Of a stretch of 58,637 bases of DNA, positions 33,623 through 43,373 are shown piece after piece; positions within the stretch are counted from its first letter, which is position 1, and each line of letters begins with the position of its first letter. The stretch is from Paludibacteraceae bacterium (lineage in GTDB: Bacteria; Bacteroidota; Bacteroidia; Bacteroidales; Paludibacteraceae): the NCBI GenBank assembly GCA_024401475.1, contig JAKSKZ010000019.1:1-58637 (forward strand), in the 5' to 3' direction. Made by a program: the position numbers and the translations under genes. The notes below the pieces were generated by a model, which worked only from the letters and a program-made list of their open reading frames with translations, had not been told where the DNA came from and ran no database searches.

Positions 33623-34528
33623 ATGCAAAAAACACTCTTCATCTTATTAGGGCCGACAGGCGTTGGAAAGACGGATTTGAGCATTCAAATCGCAAAAAAT
33701 CTAAACACAGAAATCGTATCTTGCGACTCACGTCAATTCTTCAAGGAGATGCCCATTGGAACTGCCGCTCCTACAAAGGAACAATTGGAAATGGTGAAGC
33801 ACCACTTCATCGGCAACCTATCCATTTTCGATTACTATAGCTGTGGAAAGTTTGAGATGGATGCACTTAATAAATTTGACGAACTCTTCAACAACCACAA
33901 CGAGATTGTAATGACAGGTGGTTCCATGCTCTACATCGACGCTGTCTGCAAAGGCATTGACGACTTGCCTGATGTTGACCAAGAGCTAAGAGACTCGCTC
34001 AATGCTCGTTACGCTCACGAAGGTATTGAAGGCATTCGTGCCGAATTGAAAATATTAGATCCAGAATACTATCAAAAAATCGATCCGAAGAACTACAAAC
34101 GAATTATTCACGCAGTTGAGATTTGTCTTACAGCAGGAAAACCGTACTCAGAAATAAGAAAGGAAAACAACAAGGAGAGAAATTTCGACATTGTAAAGAT
34201 CGGCCTTAGAAGAGACCGAGATGAACTCTACGACAGAATCAACAAACGTGTGGAAATAATGATCCAAGACGGATTGGAAGAGGAAGCAAGAGCCCTCTAC
34301 CCTCATAAAGAATTAAACGCCCTCAACACCGTGGGCTACAAGGAGATGTTCACCTACTTCGACGGGGAATGGACCCTCGATCGTGCCATTGAAATGATTC
34401 AACAAAACTCACGACACTATGCAAAAAAGCAAATGTCATGGTTCAATCGTGATCAAGAAATATCTTGGTTCCATCCTTCTCAAGAAAAAGAAATCATGAA
34501 TTTCATCAAGGAGAAACTACACAAATAA
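33623..34528 (+). CDS. miaA: tRNA dimethylallyltransferase MiaA
   Basis: Adds the dimethylallyl group to A37 of tRNAs reading UNN codons. 301 residues, normal length. P-loop GPTGVGKT at 10-17, the tRNA/DMAPP-binding DSRQFFKEMPIGTAAP at 35-50, GGSMLYIDAVCKGIDDLP near 100-117, and the C-terminal motif ALNTVGYKEMFTYFDGE with RQNSRHYAKKQMSWF-like QNSRHYAKKQMSWFNRD. Its mRNA probably begins within or beyond the terminator of the glycogen operon, or arises from read-through. It converges with the small gene at 34538. Confidence 0.95.
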   Translation: MQKTLFILLGPTGVGKTDLSIQIAKNLNTEIVSCDSRQFFKEMPIGTAAPTKEQLEMVKHHFIGNLSIFDYYSCGKFEMDALNKFDELFNNHNEIVMTGGSMLYIDAVCKGIDDLPDVDQELRDSLNARYAHEGIEGIRAELKILDPEYYQKIDPKNYKRIIHAVEICLTAGKPYSEIRKENNKERNFDIVKIGLRRDRDELYDRINKRVEIMIQDGLEEEARALYPHKELNALNTVGYKEMFTYFDGEWTLDRAIEMIQQNSRHYAKKQMSWFNRDQEISWFHPSQEKEIMNFIKEKLHK

Positions 34529-34537
34529 ACAGGAATC

Positions 34538-34768
34538 TTAGCGGGACAACCTTCTTTTTTCTTCTTCTGCCCTCAGCTCAGCTTCTCTTTCTTCTCTATA
34601 CTTTTCTTTTTTGCGATACATGAACCACAAAAGACCTAACAAGACGCACATCATGCCCATAAAGGAAATTGCACCCATCAAATCGATTGTTCCTTTTACG
34701 TATCCCCATATTGTCATGCCCAAGGCATAAACAAAAAGAATCGGCACCAATAATGTTGGCTTTCTCAT
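34538..34768 (-). CDS. Small two-helix membrane protein, 76 aa
   Basis: No family recognised. Two hydrophobic helices (LLVPILFVYALGMTIWGYV near 6-24 and GAISFMGMMCVLLGLLWFMY near 32-51) are followed by a charged helical tail of 25 residues (RKKEKYREEREAELRAEEEK). A -7 box TAAATTTG (34806-34799, minus strand) is 31 nt upstream of the start. Convergent with miaA, ten bases between the stops. Confidence 0.65.
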   Translation of the reverse strand: MRKPTLLVPILFVYALGMTIWGYVKGTIDLMGAISFMGMMCVLLGLLWFMYRKKEKYREEREAELRAEEEKRRLSR

Positions 34769-35031
34769 ATCATTTCTATTTCAGTTATCCTCTGGCAACA
34801 AATTTATAAAGAATAAAATGGATTCCATCTTCCTATGAAGCAAAAAATTCTCCATTTTATGTTATATAACACGTTTTTCATTTTTCCTTAATACAAATTC
34901 CACACAATCAGATTTTTGTTTATAAATTCGCATCATCATTGAGCATAGAAGTCTGAATTACATCATGAACCAATAGAAAGTACTCCAGGAGGGAGACTGT
35001 TTTTTTATATACCATTAAACATACATCTATT

Positions 35032-37065
35032 ATGACAAAAAAGTTATGCACATTGCTTGTGGCGGCCAACTCCGTCGCATCATTGGCTTATGCAGGAGAT
35101 CTTCCGATTTCCTACGACAAGGAGAACACAGGTGCTGAATTTGCCGACCCGGCATTTCCATCCGTCTCTCAACTTCCAACCATCTCTAAATTACCCAACC
35201 CTTTTGAATGGTCTGACGGTAGCGGTGTCATCTCTGATTTCTGCGAGTGGTCGCAAAGGAGAAACGAAATCAAACGCGAGATAGAATACTACGAAATCGG
35301 AGAAAAACCTAAATTCGACAACTTAACCGCCTCTTTAGACGGCAACACGCTGACCGTGAAAATCACCAACGGAAGTAACACATTGACGCTCACGAGCAAA
35401 CTCGTCATCCCTTCGGGCAACGGACCTCACCCTATCGTCATCGGAATGGACGGAAACACGGGAAGTCTCTCATCCAGTTATTTCTCTAAATGTATCCAAT
35501 TGCCATTCACCCGCACCCAAATTGCAGAATACAACAGCGGATTCAGTGGCAGCAGAAGCCAAAACGATCCATTCTATAAACTATACCCAGGCACATTCAA
35601 CACGAAGGCCGACTACTGTGCTTGGTCGTGGGGAATCAGCCGCCTCATAGACGGATTGGAGATCATCCAAGACAAAATCAACGCCGACCTCTCCCGCATC
35701 GCCGTAACAGGTTGCTCCTATGCAGGAAAGATGGCCCTCTATGCCGGCGCATTCGACGAACGAATCGCCCTCACGATTGCCCAAGAGTCTGGCGGTGGAG
35801 GTATCAATTCATGGCGCGTCAGCGAGCAAATCGGTTCGTCTGTCGAGGGCATCTCCAACACGAACTACGACTGGTTCCTTACTTCTTTCAAGAACAACTT
35901 CAACGGCAAGACCAGTAAAATACCTTACGACCACCACGAACTGATTGCCATGATTGCCCCTCGTGCATTTCTCGCATTCGGAAACCCCGATTACGAATGG
36001 TTGGGTGACAAGTCAGGCTTCATCTCACTCAAGGCAGCAGAGGAAGTATGGATGGCCATGGGCATCGAAGACCGCTTCGGCTACGTCATCGAAGGCAACC
36101 ACTCTCATTGCCAGGCATCTAACAACCAAAACCAAGCCGCACAAAAATTCATCAACAAATTCCTCTACGGGAATGCTAACGAAGATACTAAGATAAGGAA
36201 AAGCACCGTTAGTGCCGACTACGATAGTTGGAAGAGTGCATGGGCTGGACACTCCCTTACCATTGGCGACTGCGGAGCGCCAGTTGAGATTGACGACTCC
36301 ACAGGCACAGAGACCTACTGGTTCGAAGCCGAAGCCAACACCTGCATCAAAATAGGCGACAACTTCGTCATCTCGGCTGACGACAAGGCGTCTGAAGGAA
36401 AATATGTTGTAATCCAAGAGGGTATGAACAGCACGGAAGCCGCACCAACCAGCAATGACGACATGGTGAAGATTCCATTCTCCGTAGAAAAAGACACGAC
36501 ATTCCATTTCCATGTCCGCGTCAACTGCGCATCCTACCCTAACGACTCCTACTGGATCAGAGTGGATGACGGAGAGTTTACAAAATATAGCGGTCTTGGC
36601 ACCAACGGAGAGTGGCAATGGTTCGAACTCTTCAAACTTGATTTGACGGCAGGCAACCACGTCCTGACATTCGCCTATAGAGAAGAGGGAGCAAAACTCG
36701 ACAAAGTATGCATCACAAGCAGAGGCAAGAGTCCGAAAGGGTTGGGCGGCGAGATGAACTATTGCGGTGACATCACGTCATCCAATGACATTGCTTTCAT
36801 CGAAGGCTATGGACTAAACCCATGCTACCCTAACCCTGTGACAGAAGGCAACGCCGAAATATCTTTCCGAATCGCCCAACGAGAGAGCGTATCAATCCGC
36901 CTCTACAACGCATTAGGAATAGAGATCAAAGAGTTGGCCAACGAGATGTTTGACGCAGGAAGCCACACACTGAGCATCGACACCAACGGCTTGCCAAGCG
37001 GAATGTATTACTATATCATGCACTCGGAGAATTACAACGCAAGTCAAAGCCTCTTAATCCCGTAG
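35032..37065 (+). CDS. Secreted CE15 glucuronoyl esterase with CBM and T9SS tail
   Basis: 677 residues. Signal peptide to about residue 22 (AYAGDLP). Residues 40-380 fit CE15, which cuts ester bonds between lignin and glucuronoxylan: nucleophile motif GCSYAGK (Ser 229), acid-region AQESGGGG (Glu 252), and the catalytic His in GNHSHCQ (about 358). The second common position of the family's GCSRxGK motif has Tyr in place of Arg. Residues 400-560 are a beta-sandwich carbohydrate-binding module (YWFEAEANTCIKIGDNFVIS). Residues 600-677 form the T9SS type A sorting domain (NPCYPNPVTEGNAEISFRIA, NALGIEIKELANEMFDAGSH, LPSGMYYYIM). No SusC/SusD genes nearby. No promoter match found upstream. Confidence 0.88.
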   Translation: MTKKLCTLLVAANSVASLAYAGDLPISYDKENTGAEFADPAFPSVSQLPTISKLPNPFEWSDGSGVISDFCEWSQRRNEIKREIEYYEIGEKPKFDNLTASLDGNTLTVKITNGSNTLTLTSKLVIPSGNGPHPIVIGMDGNTGSLSSSYFSKCIQLPFTRTQIAEYNSGFSGSRSQNDPFYKLYPGTFNTKADYCAWSWGISRLIDGLEIIQDKINADLSRIAVTGCSYAGKMALYAGAFDERIALTIAQESGGGGINSWRVSEQIGSSVEGISNTNYDWFLTSFKNNFNGKTSKIPYDHHELIAMIAPRAFLAFGNPDYEWLGDKSGFISLKAAEEVWMAMGIEDRFGYVIEGNHSHCQASNNQNQAAQKFINKFLYGNANEDTKIRKSTVSADYDSWKSAWAGHSLTIGDCGAPVEIDDSTGTETYWFEAEANTCIKIGDNFVISADDKASEGKYVVIQEGMNSTEAAPTSNDDMVKIPFSVEKDTTFHFHVRVNCASYPNDSYWIRVDDGEFTKYSGLGTNGEWQWFELFKLDLTAGNHVLTFAYREEGAKLDKVCITSRGKSPKGLGGEMNYCGDITSSNDIAFIEGYGLNPCYPNPVTEGNAEISFRIAQRESVSIRLYNALGIEIKELANEMFDAGSHTLSIDTNGLPSGMYYYIMHSENYNASQSLLIP

Positions 37066-37207
37066 TGACGTCCCCATGGAGCGTCTCCTTTTGAATGAAG
37101 AATTTTGAATTTGGGACTCCCCATACCATAGGCATTTCATCTTCCCCACTTCCGTTTTTCTGCTGCAAAGCATAAAAAGCAGAGGTGGGGAATTGACATG
37201 CTTTAAC

Positions 37208-37215
37208 TAAATTTG
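37208..37215 (+). promoter_or_regulatory. -7 box for the 600-aa secreted protein gene
   Basis: TAAATTTG. The nearest TTG (37193-37195) is only 12 nt away, too close for a standard -33 element. The leader (37216-37303) can form GGTC/GACC followed by TTATTTTTTT, or alternatively GGTCTCTG (37240-37247) with CAGAGGCC (37268-37275). Confidence 0.3.
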
Positions 37216-37303
37216 CCTTGAAAAATTTTAAGTCGAAACGGTCTCTGCGACCTTATTTTTTTATAAACCAGAGGCCCCTATTTATTAATTTAACAGAAGT
37301 TAT

Positions 37304-39106
37304 ATGAAACAAAAACTACTCCTTTTTTCAATGCTTTCCATGAGTTGTTGGGGAATTTCTGCCGAAGTTGTGCAGAAATCATTTGAAAAAAATCTCAAAT
37401 GGGAAGGGGCATACGTTATATGCGAAGATGAATCCATAACATACACCTATCTAAAAGACGATGGGTCCCTTCTATCAGAGCCGGATGTTGCAGGCATTTC
37501 AAATGGGAAAGCAACCACAACCCCCTATACGATTAATTTAGCCGATTGCGAGAAAATCGAAAAAGAGGTCACAAACGAATATGGGGAGACCATGCCCTAT
37601 AAATTCTACACATTCGACAATGGACTAACCATTGACACATTCAAGGCGGCGGTCTGCACACCGATAGAGGAAGTTTGGGTGGCAGAGCAAGGAGACATTT
37701 GGCCTGAGACCCACTGTTTCCAATTATCATTTGGCGACAAAATTCTCGCAGACAACAATACCATCAATGGTCCCATCTATGTACAAGGAGATGCAAACAC
37801 TTTGAAATTCTTCGATGGTGACACATTGAGGTCGTATCTACTATTGACCGCCTTTGCTATTGTCCCATCCTATGAGACGGGCGACACCATCTCTCAATAC
37901 CAAGATGCAATATTTAATGCAATGTGGAATGGACCAGTCTCTGAATTCGGATACGCCTATGTCGATGTTCGCTGCGAAAACGAAGGCGAACGGTTTGATC
38001 CCGATGGCTCATGGCATGAGGGACAGGATGTTTTTAAAGCCCCTGACATTGCCGTCAAACTGCCCGTGGGAGAAAATCACGTGACGATTACGGCACAAAC
38101 CTATACCACTACACGTGACTTTCAGCAAAAAGGATGGTATCAATTTGACTATACAGTCTATGTCAAATGCGAGTTGCCGGAATTGCCTCAGATAGAGACA
38201 ATATTATTCCCAGACATCTCGGTTTGCGAAGGCGATGTATTTGTATTGGCAATTGACGAACCCCTATACACGTCAAGCGATTTCTCAGAGCACGACAACG
38301 ACTACCGGATCAAATACTCAATCAAATATGACAACCACACGTTCCAACTCAACAATGAACGGGAGTTCGAATTACATGCAAACGAGCCTGGAAGACACGA
38401 CCTCATCATCACCCGTACGGACGCCTGCAAAAGAGTATCTCGCGACTCGGCTTCTATAAATGTTTTGCCAAGATTGCCACGAATGATACTTGAGGCGACT
38501 CCAGACGTATGTTTAGGGGATACAGTTCAACTACATTTGGTCAACTGGCAAGATCTTGAGATGCTTTCCGAAGGTCGTGTCAAATATACAATTTACGACA
38601 TGAACCATCAGGTCTTAAAAGAAAACGCATTCATTGACGGACAAATTTTCTATCAAGTATGCAGTAATCTTGATGATAATGGTTTTATCGTTAGAAGAAT
38701 AGACGCTTGCGGATGGGAAGAGGAAGAGGTCATAGAATTCCATACGGACAATTGCGAAGACGAATGTCCGAACGACACCATTCATATCAAACCTCTCTCG
38801 TTTGACATCGTACAGAATGGCGTTTGCGACTTCTCATTGGTTTATACGTTGAAAAACGCAGAAGGCTGCACCATCCACTATGCCATTGATTTGAACATGG
38901 AGGATTGCGACGGCAACGAAGATGCTTCTACCATCGATTTGACCATTGACGGCCAATATGTTGTTTTCAACGAAGAGACGAAAGTGGCCATCTTCTCCAT
39001 CGACGGCCGCAAGATGTACGACGGAAAATACAGTTCTGTAGAACTCGAATCCGGCATCTATATCGTTACGACAGCCAATGCCTATAGGAAGGTGTTCATT
39101 CCGTAA
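37304..39106 (+). CDS. Secreted multi-domain protein with T9SS tail, 600 aa
   Basis: No enzyme family recognised. Signal peptide (MKQKLLLFSMLSMSCWGISA). Residues 30-290 look like beta-sandwich modules with paired cysteines; 300-390 and 395-485 are Ig/PKD-like modules opening with DISVCEGDVF and TPDVCLGDTV, the same style as the modules in the protein at 1-2929. Residues 485-540 hold a cysteine-rich stretch (DNCEDECPND, EGCTIHYAIDLNMEDCDG). The end (VVFNEETKVAIFSIDGRKMY, SGIYIVTTANAYRKVFIP) is a short T9SS sorting domain. Likely a cell-surface or secreted adhesin or glycan-binding protein. It has its own terminator. Confidence 0.75.
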   Translation: MKQKLLLFSMLSMSCWGISAEVVQKSFEKNLKWEGAYVICEDESITYTYLKDDGSLLSEPDVAGISNGKATTTPYTINLADCEKIEKEVTNEYGETMPYKFYTFDNGLTIDTFKAAVCTPIEEVWVAEQGDIWPETHCFQLSFGDKILADNNTINGPIYVQGDANTLKFFDGDTLRSYLLLTAFAIVPSYETGDTISQYQDAIFNAMWNGPVSEFGYAYVDVRCENEGERFDPDGSWHEGQDVFKAPDIAVKLPVGENHVTITAQTYTTTRDFQQKGWYQFDYTVYVKCELPELPQIETILFPDISVCEGDVFVLAIDEPLYTSSDFSEHDNDYRIKYSIKYDNHTFQLNNEREFELHANEPGRHDLIITRTDACKRVSRDSASINVLPRLPRMILEATPDVCLGDTVQLHLVNWQDLEMLSEGRVKYTIYDMNHQVLKENAFIDGQIFYQVCSNLDDNGFIVRRIDACGWEEEEVIEFHTDNCEDECPNDTIHIKPLSFDIVQNGVCDFSLVYTLKNAEGCTIHYAIDLNMEDCDGNEDASTIDLTIDGQYVVFNEETKVAIFSIDGRKMYDGKYSSVELESGIYIVTTANAYRKVFIP

Positions 39107-39683
39107 ATTGAAACAAATAAATATCCAAAGGATGGATTGGGCAAATGTCCAATTCATCCTTTTTTTTCTATGGCCAAATCTCGCCATCCAACAGAATTTT
39201 GGGTGTATTTATTTGATAGCCAACAAAAAAACAAGCAAGCCATGAATATTAAAACTTTACATAATCAAATTTTCTTCCAAGCATAGTCACAAGATTGTTT
39301 AGAAGAAGGAGACTCACTAATCCATTCAATCGTAGATAAAATGACTGCGAGATTAAAACCCAAATTAATCTCTTGCTAAAAATTAATCATCAGCACAAGA
39401 TTTTCAAAAATTGAGGTAACATTTTCGTCGAATTTTAGTTTATTTGCACTATATAGTATGGAAATCCGAACAGAAACTGAAAAGGTGCATATAAAAAATT
39501 TTTTGACCTATACGCCAATTTTTTTTGGGGGAAATGTCGGTCAATTAGTTAAGAATCCCGCAACGGGTTCCAAGCGGTCTACAAACACTATGCGACATGA
39601 TTTGATGACGTTGGCAAAAATTTCCGAACTGCCAAATATTATTATTAAGCAACTATAGATAGACAACGAAATAAAATTACCAT
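39107..39683. other. Gene-free 577-bp stretch at the left border of the accessory island
   Basis: Contains the terminator at 39128-39168. The rest is A+T rich. A weak 66-codon frame (39458-39658) ends 25 nt before the HEPN-like gene but resembles nothing; it contains an isolated GGTTCCAA half-site (39568-39575). Two near-matches TTTATTTG to the -7 box occur (about 39209-39216 and 39439-39446). No direct repeats or integrase gene mark the island border. Confidence 0.4.
39128..39168 (+). terminator. Intrinsic terminator of the 600-aa secreted protein gene
   Basis: AAGGATGGATTGG (39128-39140) pairs with CCAATTCATCCTT (39149-39161) with one mismatch, eight-base loop, then TTTTTTT. Confidence 0.85.
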
Positions 39684-40229
39684 ATGAAATACAGAGATTA
39701 TAAAATCAATGCAAAAAAACATTTAGATGCCTGCCTCTCCATTCTAAATACATATTCCGATAACATAGTGCCCGAATCTGTCCTTCGAGAGTTACACTAT
39801 CTATCAGGATATATCATCGAGGGGATATGTGTTTATGCAATTTACAAACACTATGAATGGGAGGAAGATAGGGATATAAAAGAATACGACGAAGACTTTA
39901 CTCGTGAAACAGGGTTGGATTATTATAAAAATGGCAACAGGCTAGATAGAGACAATGATCGAGTCATACGTACCGGAGCACAGTACTATATCACAAGCCA
40001 CGGATTTAATCAATATGTTGAATTATTAGATGTTCCTTTTCAAGGCACCAATATTCCATATATAGATGCTTCCTCTACTGTAGATGATTCAATAGTAGAT
40101 TTGATTAATGAATGGAAACCTGACTTGCGGTATAGATATGGATCATTAAATAGACATACAAAGGAGGAAATCGACCAATTAATAAAGGCTTGTGAATTTA
40201 TATATAATCAAGTAAGTCAAAAAATATAA
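39684..40229 (+). CDS. HEPN-like protein, first gene of putative conflict cassette
   Basis: 181 residues, largely helical. The helix LRELHYLSGYIIEGICVYAI (residues 37-56) matches the second helix of HEPN domains (pattern hhhAGhxhEhhhKxhl), and the end, NEWKPDLRYRYGS followed by KEEIDQLIKACEFIYNQV, matches their W..xLRY strand and last helix. An R-x6-H arrangement (RYGSLNRH, residues 152-159) could be the HEPN ribonuclease site but is slightly outside its usual helix. HEPN proteins are RNases or toxin/effector parts in defence systems. It ends 4 nt before the large ATPase gene, so both are one operon. Very A+T rich. Confident on coding, moderate on HEPN. Confidence 0.7.
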   Translation: MKYRDYKINAKKHLDACLSILNTYSDNIVPESVLRELHYLSGYIIEGICVYAIYKHYEWEEDRDIKEYDEDFTRETGLDYYKNGNRLDRDNDRVIRTGAQYYITSHGFNQYVELLDVPFQGTNIPYIDASSTVDDSIVDLINEWKPDLRYRYGSLNRHTKEEIDQLIKACEFIYNQVSQKI

Positions 40230-40233
40230 GATT

Positions 40234-43200
40234 ATGATAACAATAAAATTTATAGCAAATAGGCTAAAAGACTTTTGCAATAATAATGAAAAAGTAGAAA
40301 AGTTTAAGATATATATAAGACTAAACTTTTCTTTGGAAATATACGTGATAATTAATTCCAACTATTCTCAGGGTTCTTTTATAGCAGATTTCCAGTCTAA
40401 CATAGAAGCAAGCGATAATTGCAACATTAATGTTAACGATTGGAAGTTGAAGATATATTTGTTAGAGATTCAGAAAGCATCAGAAGATCCTTTATGGCAA
40501 GATATTTTTGAAGGAGAAACAAATTGTGTAGAGAACGGGCCTCGTTTGCGGTTTAATGCCATGTTAGGTAACAAAAAACAACTAAAAATAAACAAACAGG
40601 CTCCTGTTGTTACTTTCTACAGTTACAAAGGTGGCATGGGCAGAACGACCACTATGGTATCTTATGCAATAGATTTAGCAACAAATCAAAACAAGAAAGT
40701 TTGTATCATAGATTGTGACCTTGAAGCGCCAGGATACCTTAATTTCTTCAACTTATCAGAACACGAAAGTCTTAATAGCGGTAAGACGAATGGATTAGTG
40801 GAGTTTTTAGGAGATTTGCAGTTTTCAAAAGAGTCCCAGAAAATCAAAATTTCTGAGAACTATCTGATTAATGTCGCCTTCGGAAATTATATTAAAGGAT
40901 CATCAGTATTAGAGAATATTTATCTAATGCCTGCAGGGAATCTTAACGAAGACTTTGATTTTGGAACAGGAGAAAATAGATTGCAGTACTTAGACGGATT
41001 ATCAAGACTTAATCTCTCCAATGAATCATCGGTCATTCGGTCATTTCAAATTCTTTTGGACAAAATAAATGAAGAAATATCGCCTGATATAATATTAATA
41101 GATTCAAGAACTGGATTTAATGATATTATTGGCACAGCTTCGATGTATTTGGCAGACATGATTGTTGGATTCTTCGGGTTTAATGCACAAACTGTACCCG
41201 GACTTCTTAACATAATAGATTCTTACTATCACAACAACTACAAATTAGCATTAGTATCTTCTATATTACCACTGGGGGATACTGACCCATTACTTACAAA
41301 AGAGACAAACATTATTAACAGGTATATCAATCTAAAATATGGTTCTCAGGGCGAACTTGGTAAAGACACTCCTGTTCTATTGCCATTACATAGACATCCT
41401 ATCCTAGAAAAGATTGGGTTGTCAGCTGATTCGCAGGTAGAATATTTGAATACAATAAAATCTCAATGTATACAAGATTATCTAGACATCTTCGAATCAA
41501 TTAACAAAAGCATCTTCCCTCAAAACAAAGAGGATGAAGAGGAGAATGTCATATCATCTAATACTCCTGCAATACAATTAAGGAATATCATTCTCAAAAG
41601 ATTAAAAGAAACACTATCCTCAATAAAATCATTTGCTGAAATTACTGATGTAAACGAAAACTTGTTCTTCTATCGAAACTGCATGAATGAACTTTTTGAG
41701 GAAAAGAAGTTCCTGATTTGCGGTTATAAAGGCACAGGTAAAACCTATCTTTATAAAGCACTAGCAGATACAAAAGAAACGGCAATAGCCACAAAAATTC
41801 TTACAAAGGCAAATTTTGAACGAAAGGGGAAAAATCTGCCGCCATTGGATTTGGAGTATAAATTAAAGTTCGTAAACATCATTTCATTTGAAGAGGATGG
41901 TGATAAAATGTTCGATTTCAAATATATAAATTTCGCCCAAATTAGTGAGCCGGAATACTATTTTAATTGTTTCTGGCAAATACACACGTGGATGTCAGTT
42001 CTATTGGATCCAGATTTCTCAGTAATAAAAGAAAAAAGTGCTCTACGAAATTACATCAAACCAATAAAAGGAGATGCTGACTCAGTTAAGAGATTTAATG
42101 AATTAATCAACAAAGGAATAGACGCATTGATTGAAATTGAGAAGGATTTCACAAACTTGAATGAATATCTCATATCAAAAAAGATGAAGTTATTCTTAAT
42201 GTACGACCAATTGGATACAAGAATCAATCCCATTTACTGGGGGAAAGCGGTTTCTCCATTGATTTCTTATTGGCGCGAAAAATGGATAAGTTATTCTAAC
42301 ATATTGCCAAAAATATTTATTAGAACTGATTTGTATAAGCGTATAGAAGGTACAAATACAGCTCGCTTAGTAGAAAACATTATAAGCATTGAATGGTCTA
42401 TTGAGGAGGTTTTTGCATACTTCTTCAAGTTAATTTTCTCAGATAAACAAGCAAGCCAAGCTTTTTGGGCAATATCTGAAAAAACCAATCTTCATGAACA
42501 ACATCGAACAAATGTAATAAAAGAGTTTTCAAAGAATGACAATCAATTTATTACTCTTGATCGTACAATGATTGGTCCTTTGGTTGACATTGTATTTGGA
42601 AATAAAGTTCTTGTTACGAAACCTGACACGAATGGGAAACATTCTACAGTCAGTCTTGGTAACCCCTGGAATTATTTCTTTACGAATCTTGCCAATGCTG
42701 ATAACAAATCAATAAGTCTTCGTCCTTTTATTAATATGTTGGACGGAAATGCTGTTGAATTGGCATTAAAAAAGACAGAGACACATATTAAGTCAATCAT
42801 ATCACCAGAGATATATGCTTCACGTGAAGTTCAACTGAAGACAGCGACAACATATTTTGATGACTTAACACAAGACGATTTCAGTAAGGATTTGATTTGT
42901 GTGAGAGACTTCATTAACAGCGACAAAGGCTTTGAATTTAGATACAAATCACTTCCGGAAGAAACATTTAACTTGTTGATCAAATTTATTTTTAATGACA
43001 ACATAGGAATATTTAAGAGTGTCAGAAATGAGGAAGATCTTAAATTACTCCTCTATGCAAATGGCATAGTTGCAGAAAAAGTAAAACGAGGAGGTAAAGT
43101 ATATCAATTCGCCTCTATGTATGCTTACTCTTGGGCCCTCAAATCATCAGAGTATGATCGAGAATATACACCGTATAAAGAAGGAATGAGATTAAAAGGC

Positions 43201-43371
43201 ATTTATAGCGGTGCTCGTAAAACAGTAAATGTTTATGGAAAATACTACAAAGTGAAAAATCTTCTTCAAACTGTAGAGGAAGGGCAACTTGTAGAGTTTT
43301 CCATCCATATTGATGAAAAGAAACCAACATTTATGTGGGCAGCGAACGTAAAACCCATAGAGAAATCATAG
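40234..43371 (+). CDS. KGGVGR-type ParA ATPase fused to a second P-loop NTPase
   Basis: 1045 residues. Residues 1-120 are a novel N-terminal region. Residues 120-430 are a ParA/MinD-like ATPase of the KGGVGR variant: FYSYKGGMGRTTTMVSYA with Arg in the usual second-Lys place (131-139), IDCDLEAPGYLN (160-171) and IILIDSRTGFND (286-297), all hallmarks of that family. A linker rich in Glu/Asp (430-440) leads to a second NTPase: P-loop FLICGYKGTGKTYLYKAL (493-510), Walker-B-like KLFLMYDQLDTR (652-663) and sensor-like KIFIRTDLYKR (693-703), resembling STAND/Sll1717-type P-loop proteins. Residues 880-1045 are an additional unknown C-terminal part. KGGVGR ATPases are known mainly from prokaryotic conflict systems; this fusion's role as sensor or switch is inferred. 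Operon: 4 nt after the HEPN-like gene, 2 nt before the WYL gene. Confidence 0.85.
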   Translation: MITIKFIANRLKDFCNNNEKVEKFKIYIRLNFSLEIYVIINSNYSQGSFIADFQSNIEASDNCNINVNDWKLKIYLLEIQKASEDPLWQDIFEGETNCVENGPRLRFNAMLGNKKQLKINKQAPVVTFYSYKGGMGRTTTMVSYAIDLATNQNKKVCIIDCDLEAPGYLNFFNLSEHESLNSGKTNGLVEFLGDLQFSKESQKIKISENYLINVAFGNYIKGSSVLENIYLMPAGNLNEDFDFGTGENRLQYLDGLSRLNLSNESSVIRSFQILLDKINEEISPDIILIDSRTGFNDIIGTASMYLADMIVGFFGFNAQTVPGLLNIIDSYYHNNYKLALVSSILPLGDTDPLLTKETNIINRYINLKYGSQGELGKDTPVLLPLHRHPILEKIGLSADSQVEYLNTIKSQCIQDYLDIFESINKSIFPQNKEDEEENVISSNTPAIQLRNIILKRLKETLSSIKSFAEITDVNENLFFYRNCMNELFEEKKFLICGYKGTGKTYLYKALADTKETAIATKILTKANFERKGKNLPPLDLEYKLKFVNIISFEEDGDKMFDFKYINFAQISEPEYYFNCFWQIHTWMSVLLDPDFSVIKEKSALRNYIKPIKGDADSVKRFNELINKGIDALIEIEKDFTNLNEYLISKKMKLFLMYDQLDTRINPIYWGKAVSPLISYWREKWISYSNILPKIFIRTDLYKRIEGTNTARLVENIISIEWSIEEVFAYFFKLIFSDKQASQAFWAISEKTNLHEQHRTNVIKEFSKNDNQFITLDRTMIGPLVDIVFGNKVLVTKPDTNGKHSTVSLGNPWNYFFTNLANADNKSISLRPFINMLDGNAVELALKKTETHIKSIISPEIYASREVQLKTATTYFDDLTQDDFSKDLICVRDFINSDKGFEFRYKSLPEETFNLLIKFIFNDNIGIFKSVRNEEDLKLLLYANGIVAEKVKRGGKVYQFASMYAYSWALKSSEYDREYTPYKEGMRLKGIYSGARKTVNVYGKYYKVKNLLQTVEEGQLVEFSIHIDEKKPTFMWAANVKPIEKS

Positions 43372-43373
43372 TT

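Noticed and set aside
37069..37096. GACG...CGTC hairpin after the CE15 gene as terminator
   Set aside because: Four-bp stem with a large loop and only TTTT nearby; too weak.
39568..39575. GGTTCCAA half-site before the HEPN-like gene as a third operator
   Set aside because: The matching GGAACC arm is missing, and there is no -7 box at 42 nt.
39458..39658. 66-codon frame just before the HEPN-like gene
   Set aside because: No family, no good promoter, and a start codon only about 11 nt after a mismatched -7 box. It could be a leader peptide but I cannot support it.
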